This document shows positions 1-5,630 of a stretch of 9,628 nucleotides of DNA, in pieces. The translations under genes and the position numbers were made by a program. Location: assembly GCA_014377915.1 (NCBI GenBank), contig JACMOT010000532.1, positions 1 to 9,628 on the forward strand. Direction: 5' to 3'. How positions within the stretch are numbered: position 1 is the first letter of the stretch; every line of letters begins with the position of its first letter. The notes under the pieces are model-generated. The model saw only the letters and a program-made list of their open reading frames with translations, searched no databases and was not told the DNA's origin. Origin of the DNA: Tardiphaga sp. GTDB taxonomy: Bacteria; Pseudomonadota; Alphaproteobacteria; Rhizobiales; Xanthobacteraceae.

Positions 1-12
1 CCCCGGAATGAC
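1..12. repeat. End of a truncated intergenic palindromic repeat
   Basis: The first 12 bases, CCCCGGAATGAC, are identical to the right end of the palindromic element at 1900-2019 (bases 2008-2019). They lie just past the stop codon of the minus-strand SnoaL-like gene. This looks like the terminal arm of a further copy of the same repeat, the rest of which is outside the window. Confidence 0.5.
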
Positions 13-21
13 CGTGTTGCC

Positions 22-453
22 CTACGCCTCGATATCCATCCGCACCAGCACGCGTTCGGCGCTGTCGTTCCAGACGTCCATCTGCACGATCTGGCCGCCG
101 CGCACGACAAAGCGGTCGACATAGCGGTTGCCCTCGAACGCGGTGCCGTCGTGCCATTCGCCGTACAGCGTGCCGGTATTGTAGACGATGGTCTCGCCAT
201 TGCCGGGCGACACGTCGGTGCGGGCCATCAGCTTCTTCACCCATTTGTAGCGCATCGCGTTGAAGGCGGTGGCGTCGCGCGGGTGGCTGAACTTGCGGCC
301 GCCGGTAAAAGTGATCGCGACGTCGGGCGCCATGAAGGTCGCGGCGGTTTCCGGATCCGGCACCATCGAGGCGACAAGGAAGCGTTCGACGATCTCGGCG
401 GCTGCGGCGGTGTCCGAAGTGGCGGGCGCGAGAGCCGCGGCGGAATGCGACAT
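22..453 (-). CDS. SnoaL-like / NTF2-fold protein (nuclear transport factor 2 family)
   Basis: A 143-residue protein with the size and pattern of a stand-alone SnoaL/NTF2-like cone fold. It has an N-terminal helix (VERFLVASMVPDPETAATFM, about residues 22-41), then beta-rich segments ending in GNRYVDRFVVRGGQIVQMDVWND. The family includes cyclases, isomerases, dehydratases and non-catalytic ligand-binding proteins, so the reaction cannot be named. I chose the ATG at 453 because AGGAGA lies 7 bases upstream (461-466 on the plus strand), and because a sigma-54 promoter at 495-510 predicts transcription from about 484, which excludes the longer upstream reading frame. It is transcribed away from the ABC importer operon and both genes have sigma-54 promoters. 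By inference it is a pathway accessory enzyme or substrate binder. No signal peptide is evident, so it is probably cytoplasmic. Confidence 0.85.
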   Translation of the reverse strand: MSHSAAALAPATSDTAAAAEIVERFLVASMVPDPETAATFMAPDVAITFTGGRKFSHPRDATAFNAMRYKWVKKLMARTDVSPGNGETIVYNTGTLYGEWHDGTAFEGNRYVDRFVVRGGQIVQMDVWNDSAERVLVRMDIEA

Positions 454-494
454 GGTCGGTTCTCCTGGGATGCGAAAGGCTTGTTTGTCCCTCG

Positions 495-510
495 AGCAAA
501 GACGGTGCCA
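495..510 (-). promoter_or_regulatory. Sigma-54 (RpoN) promoter of the SnoaL-like gene
   Basis: On the minus strand the sequence reads TGGCACCGTCTTTGCT, which fits the -24/-12 consensus TGGCAC-N5-TTGCW exactly, with GG and GC separated by 10 bases. With the GC at -12, transcription would start near 484, giving a leader of about 31 bases that contains the AGGAGA ribosome binding site before the ATG at 453. Confidence 0.75.
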
Positions 511-512
511 GC

Positions 513-547
513 ACTGTATCCGATCCTGTGTAAGGATTGTATACGAT
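513..547. promoter_or_regulatory. Tandem 12-mer repeat, candidate activator or repressor site
   Basis: ACTGTATCCGAT (513-524) and ATTGTATACGAT (536-547) match at 10 of 12 positions and are 23 bases apart, about two helical turns. The second copy is nearly palindromic. They lie about 157 and 134 bases upstream of the predicted start of the importer operon, the usual distance for a sigma-54 enhancer-binding activator. The second copy also fits the TNGTNNACNA pattern of FCD-type GntR operators, so a repressor is an alternative. Confidence 0.4.
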
Positions 548-587
548 TTAATCGCGAGCTGGACGTATATTAGGCAGCCGGAACGTC

Positions 588-624
588 GGAAAGCGCAATG
601 CTGACGGGCCTCGTTGCGATTTCG
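588..624. promoter_or_regulatory. Inverted repeat in the divergent control region, candidate regulator site
   Basis: GGAAAGCGCAATG (588-600) and CGTTGCGATTTCG (612-624) form a dyad that matches at 10 of 13 positions with an 11-base spacer. Its centre is about 122 bases upstream of the predicted minus-strand start and about 69 upstream of the plus-strand start. It could be the upstream activating site for the SnoaL-like gene or shared by both promoters. No specific regulator is recognised. Confidence 0.35.
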
Positions 625-648
625 AGCCCGCGCCGATCGCATACGCGG

Positions 649-664
649 TGGCACACCGATTGCT
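649..664 (+). promoter_or_regulatory. Sigma-54 (RpoN) promoter of the ABC importer operon
   Basis: TGGCACACCGATTGCT fits the sigma-54 consensus TGGCAC-N5-TTGCW exactly, with GG and GC 10 bases apart. Transcription would start near 675, leaving a 27-base leader that holds the TGGAGGGG ribosome binding site (687-694) ahead of the ATG at 702. This implies dependence on RpoN and on an ATP-driven enhancer-binding activator, often a sign of nitrogen-limitation or substrate-responsive control. Confidence 0.8.
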
Positions 665-701
665 TGGCTTTGGCCAGTCAATTCACCTGGAGGGGTCCGT
701 C

Positions 702-1889
702 ATGCCATCATTGTTGCCGAGATTTTCGCGCCGCCTGCTGCTGGCGGCGGGCGCGGCCTCGTTGTCGCTGGCCTTCGCGCTGCCGGCTTCGGCGCAGGAG
801 ACCGTGAAGATCGGCGTCGTCGCCGCGATGTCCGGCCAGTCGGCGAAGTCCGGCGAGGCGATCGTGCGCGGCGTGTCGCTGGCGATCGACGAGATCAACG
901 CCAAGGGCGGGTTGCTCGGCAAGAAGGTCGAGCTGGTGGTGCGTGACGACGAGAGCAATCCGGCCAAGTGCGTGATCGCCGCGCGCGAGCTGGTGCAGCG
1001 CGAGAAGGTCGCGGCTTACTTCGGCGGCGTCGACACGCCGGTATCGATGGCCATCGTGCCCTTCGCCAACCAGTCCAAGGTGCCGTTCATCGGCGTCTGG
1101 GCCGCCGGCACCGCGATCACCCGCAACGGCGCCGCCGAGAACTACGTGTTCCGCGTCTCCGCCGTCGATGCGCTGGTCGATGTCGCGCTGGTCGACTATG
1201 CCGTCAAGAAATACGCGGCCAAGAAGCCGGGCATGATCCTGATCAACAACCCGTGGGGCGAGTCCAACGAGGCCGGTTTGAAATCGGCGCTGGAGGCCAA
1301 GAAGCTGCCCTTCGCGGGTATCGAGAAATTCGAGACCGGCGATGTCGACGTGGTGCCGCAGCTGACCCGGCTGAAGGAGGCCGGCGCCGATGCGCTGTTC
1401 CTGGTCGCCAATGTCGCGCCCTCGGCGCAGGTGGTGAAGTCGCTCGACCGCATGGGCTGGAACGTGCCGATCGTGTCGCATTGGGGCCCGGCCGGCGGCC
1501 GCTTCACCGAGCTCGCCGGTCCTTCCGCGGAGAAGGTGCACTTCATCCAGACCTTCAGCTTCTCCGGCAACACCTCGCCGAAGTCGGCTTCCGTGTTCGA
1601 GGCGCTGAAGAAGAAGTTTCCGGAGATCAAGACCGCCGCCGACGTGACGCCCGCGGTCGGCATCGCCAACGCCTATGACGCCATGCACCTCACCGCGCTG
1701 GCGGTGACCAAGGCCGGCTCCACCGAAGGCCCGAAACTGCGCGAAGGCTTTTACGAGATCGGCAGCTATGACGGGCTGATCAAGAAGTACGACAGACCAT
1801 TCTCGAAGGACAACCAGGACGCGCTGTCGCCGTCGGATTATCTGTTCACCTATTTCAAGGGCGACGAGATCCTGCCGCTGGTAAACTGA
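702..1889 (+). CDS. Periplasmic substrate-binding protein of a branched-chain amino acid/amide-type (HAAT) ABC importer
   Basis: A 395-residue type I periplasmic binding protein (Peripla_BP_6, LivK/UrtA/AmiC relatives). It delivers a ligand to the permease encoded next door. The N-terminus is a signal peptide: SRRLLL at residues 9-14, a hydrophobic stretch, then a likely signal peptidase I site after ALPASA (residue 31). SRRLLL resembles a twin-arginine motif. The mature start VKIGVVAAMSGQSAKSG and the block AIDEINAKGGLLGKKVEL are hallmarks of the family. The ATG at 702 follows TGGAGGGG by 7 bases; an earlier in-frame ATG at 648 overlaps the sigma-54 promoter and is rejected. The gene heads the operon. 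HAAT proteins also carry urea and short amides, and the downstream hydrolases favour an amide or N-heterocycle over leucine. The ligand is not readable from sequence alone. Confidence 0.9.
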   Translation: MPSLLPRFSRRLLLAAGAASLSLAFALPASAQETVKIGVVAAMSGQSAKSGEAIVRGVSLAIDEINAKGGLLGKKVELVVRDDESNPAKCVIAARELVQREKVAAYFGGVDTPVSMAIVPFANQSKVPFIGVWAAGTAITRNGAAENYVFRVSAVDALVDVALVDYAVKKYAAKKPGMILINNPWGESNEAGLKSALEAKKLPFAGIEKFETGDVDVVPQLTRLKEAGADALFLVANVAPSAQVVKSLDRMGWNVPIVSHWGPAGGRFTELAGPSAEKVHFIQTFSFSGNTSPKSASVFEALKKKFPEIKTAADVTPAVGIANAYDAMHLTALAVTKAGSTEGPKLREGFYEIGSYDGLIKKYDRPFSKDNQDALSPSDYLFTYFKGDEILPLVN

Positions 1890-1899
1890 CGGCGAAGCC

Positions 1900-2019
1900 G
1901 TCATCCCGGGATGCCCGCGGCGCCGTCAGGCGTCGTGGGCAGACCCGGGATCCCGACATGTTTTGAACATCTCCAGATTCCGGGTTCGCTCGAGCTGCGC
2001 TCTCGCGCCCCGGAATGAC
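1900..2019. repeat. Palindromic intergenic repeat (REP/BIME-like) between binding protein and permease genes
   Basis: The element begins 10 bases after the binding-protein stop codon and ends 25 bases before the permease start. Its outer arms, GTCATCCCGGGA (1900-1911) and CCCCGGAATGAC (2008-2019), pair at 10 of 12 positions. Inner arms GACCCGGGATC (1942-1952) and GATTCCGGGTT (1976-1986) pair at 9 of 11, and the mismatches allow G-U pairs in RNA. It resembles short dispersed palindromes common between genes of Bradyrhizobium and relatives. It fills most of the 155-base gap at 1890-2044. No promoter is seen there. Confidence 0.75.
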
Positions 2020-2044
2020 AGCATACCCTTTCCAAGGACCTCCC

Positions 2045-2914
2045 ATGCTCGCATCCGCCATCATTTCCGGCATCGGCCTGGGCTCCATGTACGGACTGAT
2101 CGCGCTCGGCTTTCACATCACTTACGTCGTCTCCAGCACCGTGAATTTCGCGCAGGGCTCGGCGATGATGCTGGGCGCGGTGCTCGGCTATACGTTTGGC
2201 ATCAGATATGGCTGGCCGATGCCGCTGGCGGTGATCGCGGCGCTCGCGGTCTGCGCGTTGTTCGGTCTGGTGGTCGAGCGCTGCCTGGTGCGGCCCTTCG
2301 TGGCCAAGGGCTCCAATGCCTGGCTGATGGCCACCGTCGCCGCCGGCATCGTGCTCGACAATGCCGTGATGTTCACGTTCGGCAAGGAGCCGCGCGGCTT
2401 TCCCTCGGCGCTGGCCAGCGCGCCGATCAAGATCTTCGGCGCCGGCGTCTATCCGCTGCAGCTGATCATTCCGCTGGTCGGCCTCGGCATCGCCGGGGTC
2501 ATGCACCTGGTGCTGCATCACACCCGCCGCGGCAAGACGCTGCTGGCGGTGGTGCAGAACCCCGACGCGGCCCGGCTGATGGGCATCAACGTGCACCGCA
2601 CGGTGGCGATCTCCTTCGCGCTGTCGACCGCGCTGGCGGGTCTCGCCGGCATCCTGATCGCGCCTCTGTTCAGCGTGTCGTCGGAAATGGGCACTTTGTT
2701 CGGCATCAAGGCCTTCGCGGTGGCGATCCTCGGCGGCATGGGCTCGGCCTGGGGCGTGGTGATCGCCGGGCTCGCCTATGGCCTGATCGAGGCGCTGGTC
2801 ACTTCCTATCTCGGCTCGGTCTATACCCAGATCGTGGTGTTCTCGATTGTCATCGCAGCCCTTGCCTGGATGCCCAACGGGTTGTTCGGTCGTGCCGCGA
2901 TCAACAAGGTCTGA
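2045..2914 (+). CDS. livH: LivH-type inner-membrane permease of the HAAT importer
   Basis: A 289-residue, highly hydrophobic protein with the LivH pattern: the start GIGLGSMYGLIALGFHITYVV followed by NFAQGSAMMLGA, the cytoplasmic coupling segment around NPDAARLMGINVHRTVAISF (about residues 172-191), and the final GGMGSAWGVVIAGLAYGLIE block. It forms one half of the transmembrane channel and pairs with the LivM domain of the next protein. I chose the ATG at 2045, which has AAGGA at 2034-2038. An in-frame ATG at 2015 lies inside the palindromic repeat and lacks a good ribosome binding site. The stop codon is two bases before the next start, so the two membrane subunits are probably translationally coupled. 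The symbol is the family name; the transported ligand is unknown. Confidence 0.92.
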   Translation: MLASAIISGIGLGSMYGLIALGFHITYVVSSTVNFAQGSAMMLGAVLGYTFGIRYGWPMPLAVIAALAVCALFGLVVERCLVRPFVAKGSNAWLMATVAAGIVLDNAVMFTFGKEPRGFPSALASAPIKIFGAGVYPLQLIIPLVGLGIAGVMHLVLHHTRRGKTLLAVVQNPDAARLMGINVHRTVAISFALSTALAGLAGILIAPLFSVSSEMGTLFGIKAFAVAILGGMGSAWGVVIAGLAYGLIEALVTSYLGSVYTQIVVFSIVIAALAWMPNGLFGRAAINKV

Positions 2915-2916
2915 CG

Positions 2917-5409
2917 ATGAAGCGCTTTTCGCTGTGGGATTTTGCGATGCCGCTGGCGGTGCTGGCGCTGACCGGCGCGGCGCTGCTGTACGCCGCCAGG
3001 GCCGAGGGCTATGTGCCGTTCGTGCTGGCGATGGTGGCGCTGACGGCGATCGTCGGCGTCGGCCTCAATATCCTGGTCGGCCTCACCGGCCAGATCTCGC
3101 TCGGCCATGTCGGCTTCTATGCCATCGGCGCCTATACGGTGGCGATCCTGACGCTGAAGGGTTTCAGCTTCTGGCTCGCGCTGCCGCTCGCCGGCCTGAT
3201 CTCCGGCGCCATCGGGCTGTTGCTGTCGCTGCCGGCGCTGCGCGTCAGCGGGCCCTATCTGGCGATGGTCACCATCGCCTTTGCCTTCATCGTGCAGCAT
3301 CTGTCGATCGAGTGGCGCGGCGTCACCGGCGGCTCCAACGGGCTGATGGGCCTGCCGTCGCCGATGCTGGGCTCCGTGATGTTCGCCGAGCGCGAGATCG
3401 CGCTGCTGGCGATTTCCATCGCCGGAGCGTCGACCTATCTGTTCTATCGTCTGGCGCGCTCGGCGTGGGGCAAGGCGATGGTCGCGGTGCGCGACGCCGA
3501 GGTGGCGGCGCGCTCGATCGGCCTCAATCCGGTCACCGTCAAGGCCGCGGCGTTCATGCTGTCGGCGGTGTTCGCCGGCCTCGCCGGCGGCATCTTCGCG
3601 TCCCTGCTGGCGTTCGTGTCGCCGGATTCGTTTCCGTTCTCGCAATCGATCCTGTTCCTGTTCGCCTGCATCGTCGGCGGCGCCGGCTGGGTGCTCGGCC
3701 CCGCGGTCGGCGCGGTGATCACCGTGGTGTTGCCGGAGCTGCTCTCCCATCTCGCCGAATACCGGCTGCTGTTCTTCGGCGCGCTGCTGCTGGTGGTGCT
3801 GTGGCTGGCGCCGGAAGGCGTGCTCGGCACATTGGCGCGGCTGTTCCGCCGCGCCAATCCGCGCGCCGCCGAACCGGGCGGAATCGATGTCGCGGCGTTT
3901 CTGACTTCCGGCAATGATCGCGCGGCGCTGGAAGTGCGCGACATCGGCATCAGCTTCGGTGGCATCAAGGCGGCATCGAATGTGTCCTTCAGCGCCGCGC
4001 AGGGGCGGGTGACCAGCGTGATCGGCCCGAACGGCGCCGGCAAGACCACCGTGCTCAACATGATCGGCGGCTTCTACCGGCCGGACAGCGGCAGCATTCG
4101 CCTCGGCGCCGAGCAACTTGCCGGCGCGCCGGCGTGGCAGGTGGCGCGCGCCGGCATCGGCCGCACCTACCAGACCACCAAACTGTTCGAGACCATGAGC
4201 GTGCTCGACAATGTGCTGATCGCGATGCGACGCGGCCAGCTCGGCTCGATGCTGTCGGCCGCCGCCACGTCGAGCGATGAGGACGCCGCCGAGGCGCTGA
4301 TCGCCTTTGTCGGCTACAAGGGGGCGCTCGCCGCCATCGCCGGCGACCTGCCGCATGTCGATCGCCGGCTGGTCGAGATCGCCCGCGCGCTGGCGATGCG
4401 GCCGCGGGTGCTGCTGCTCGACGAGCCCGCCGCCGGGCTGATGGCCTCCGACAAGGAAGCGCTGAGCGGATTGCTGCGCCGGATCGCCGATGTCGGCATC
4501 GCCGTGATCCTGGTCGAGCATGACATGCGGCTGGTGATGGGCATTTCCGACCACATCGTGGTGCTCGGCGCCGGCCGTCCGATTGCCGCCGGCACGCCGA
4601 ACCAGATCCGCCACGATCCGAAAGTGCTCGCCGCCTATCTCGGCGCCGCCGGCATGCAGGCCCGCGCGCGCATCGCGCCATGGGCCGGATCGCAGGATGC
4701 CGTGCTCACCGCGATCGATCTGTCCGCCGGCTATGGCGCGGCACCGGTGCTGCGGAAACTCAATTTCGAGGTCAAGCCCGGCGAGATGGTGGCGCTGATC
4801 GGCGCCAATGGCGCCGGCAAGTCGACCATGATGCGCGCGGTGGCTGGATTGCTGCGGCCGGTGGAAGGCGACGTCATTCTCGATGATGTCCGGATCGAGC
4901 GCCACGAGGCGCATCGCATCGCCGCGCGCGGCCTCGCGCTGGTGCCGGAAGGCCGCCAGGTGTTTCCGGAGATGACCGTGTGGGACAATCTCGAGCTCGG
5001 CGCCAACACCCGCAAGGACGTCGACTACGCCACCGAGATCGAGGCGCTGCTGAAGCGCTTCCCGCGGCTGCGCGATCGGCTTGGCAGCCGGGCCGGGCTG
5101 CTGAGTGGCGGCGAGCAGCAGATGCTGGCGATTGCCCGCGGCATGATGGCGAAGCCGCGCATCCTGCTGCTCGACGAGCCGTCGCTGGGGCTGGCACCGG
5201 CGATGATCCAGGAATTGTTCGACGTGCTCGCCGACCTCCGCGACGAGGGCATCACGATTCTGCTGGTCGACCAGATGGCGGTGCTGGCTCTCGCCGTCGC
5301 CGATCGCGGCTATGTCATCGACTCCGGAAAAATCGTCCGCGAGGACAGCGCGGAAAATCTCGCGCGCGATCCCGAAGTCGAGGCCGCCTATCTCGGCCAT
5401 GCGTCGTAG
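2917..5409 (+). CDS. LivM-LivG-LivF fusion: permease plus two ATPase domains of the HAAT importer
   Basis: One 830-residue protein joins three normally separate subunits. Residues 1-312 are a LivM permease (GLNILVGLTGQISLGHVGFY near 48-67; coupling segment VRDAEVAARSIGLNP). Residues 336-576 are a LivG ATPase: Walker A GPNGAGKTT 370-378, Q-loop Q419, Walker B LLLDEP 499-504, switch H535. Residues 595-830 are a LivF ATPase: Walker A GANGAGKST 629-637, signature LSGGEQQ 729-735, Walker B LLLDEP 750-755, and Q786 where the switch histidine would be, as usual in LivF. The LivG signature is degenerate: LPHVD at 478-482 replaces the usual YGQ-type sequence. Linkers are near 313-335 and 577-594. With LivH this makes a complete importer of two permeases and two ATPases. 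The frame is open throughout, with no internal stop or ribosome binding site needed. AAGG at 2906-2909 lies inside the livH end. Confidence 0.93.
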   Translation: MKRFSLWDFAMPLAVLALTGAALLYAARAEGYVPFVLAMVALTAIVGVGLNILVGLTGQISLGHVGFYAIGAYTVAILTLKGFSFWLALPLAGLISGAIGLLLSLPALRVSGPYLAMVTIAFAFIVQHLSIEWRGVTGGSNGLMGLPSPMLGSVMFAEREIALLAISIAGASTYLFYRLARSAWGKAMVAVRDAEVAARSIGLNPVTVKAAAFMLSAVFAGLAGGIFASLLAFVSPDSFPFSQSILFLFACIVGGAGWVLGPAVGAVITVVLPELLSHLAEYRLLFFGALLLVVLWLAPEGVLGTLARLFRRANPRAAEPGGIDVAAFLTSGNDRAALEVRDIGISFGGIKAASNVSFSAAQGRVTSVIGPNGAGKTTVLNMIGGFYRPDSGSIRLGAEQLAGAPAWQVARAGIGRTYQTTKLFETMSVLDNVLIAMRRGQLGSMLSAAATSSDEDAAEALIAFVGYKGALAAIAGDLPHVDRRLVEIARALAMRPRVLLLDEPAAGLMASDKEALSGLLRRIADVGIAVILVEHDMRLVMGISDHIVVLGAGRPIAAGTPNQIRHDPKVLAAYLGAAGMQARARIAPWAGSQDAVLTAIDLSAGYGAAPVLRKLNFEVKPGEMVALIGANGAGKSTMMRAVAGLLRPVEGDVILDDVRIERHEAHRIAARGLALVPEGRQVFPEMTVWDNLELGANTRKDVDYATEIEALLKRFPRLRDRLGSRAGLLSGGEQQMLAIARGMMAKPRILLLDEPSLGLAPAMIQELFDVLADLRDEGITILLVDQMAVLALAVADRGYVIDSGKIVREDSAENLARDPEVEAAYLGHAS

Positions 5410-5443
5410 ATGCAAGACACCCAGCTCTACAACGCGGTCGTTC

Positions 5444-5572
5444 CCCGGACGCGGTGCAGCGCGCCGCATCTTTGCGGCGTGGTGCGCCGCAGAGCCGGGG
5501 TCCCGATTGTGCAGGCAACAAACCGGGATCCCGGCTCTGCGGAGCGGCACTTCGCGCCGCACCGCGTCCGGG
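5444..5572. repeat. Large nested palindrome between importer and hydrolase genes
   Basis: The outer arms CCCGGACGCGGTGC (5444-5457) and GCACCGCGTCCGGG (5559-5572) pair perfectly over 14 bases. Inner arms CCGCAGAGCCGGGGTCCCG (5487-5505) and CGGGATCCCGGCTCTGCGG (5524-5542) pair at 18 of 19. A small hairpin, CGCCGCA-TCTT-TGCGGCG, sits at 5462-5479. It is a dispersed Bradyrhizobium-type repeat and fills most of the 221-base gap at 5410-5630. It lacks a T-run, so it is not a classical intrinsic terminator. No sigma-54 or sigma-70 promoter is convincing in the gap, so the downstream enzymes probably depend on read-through. Confidence 0.85.
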
Positions 5573-5630
5573 ACACGATATCACTCAGCCCAACTGACGC
5601 GCTTCTAATCGCTACCCAAGGAATTCCGGT

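Noticed and set aside
504..514. GGTGC-CA-GCAC palindrome as an NtrC site
   Set aside because: Half-sites are inverted relative to the NtrC consensus, the spacing is only two bases, and the motif overlaps the -24 element of the minus-strand promoter.
562..573. Third copy of the tandem 12-mer (GACGTATATTAG)
   Set aside because: Only 6 of 12 positions match the ATTGTATACGAT copy, which is not beyond chance.
454..681. A longer N-terminus for the SnoaL-like protein starting at 681
   Set aside because: It would lie upstream of the predicted sigma-54 transcription start at about 484, and its translation has no family similarity; the ATG at 453 has a strong ribosome binding site.
1963..2916. An N-terminal extension of the fusion protein upstream of 2917
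   Set aside because: The extension is out of frame with and overlaps livH, is rich in Arg and low complexity, and the LivM domain starts naturally at the ATG at 2917.
2821..5562. A 913-codon open frame on the minus strand opposite the fusion gene
   Set aside because: It is antisense to a clear three-domain ABC protein, has a low-complexity His/Arg/Gln-rich translation typical of GC-rich shadow frames, and shows no recognisable domain.
5410..5630. A separate promoter for the amidohydrolase gene
   Set aside because: No -24/-12 element or convincing -35/-10 pair is visible; the gap is mostly the palindromic repeat.
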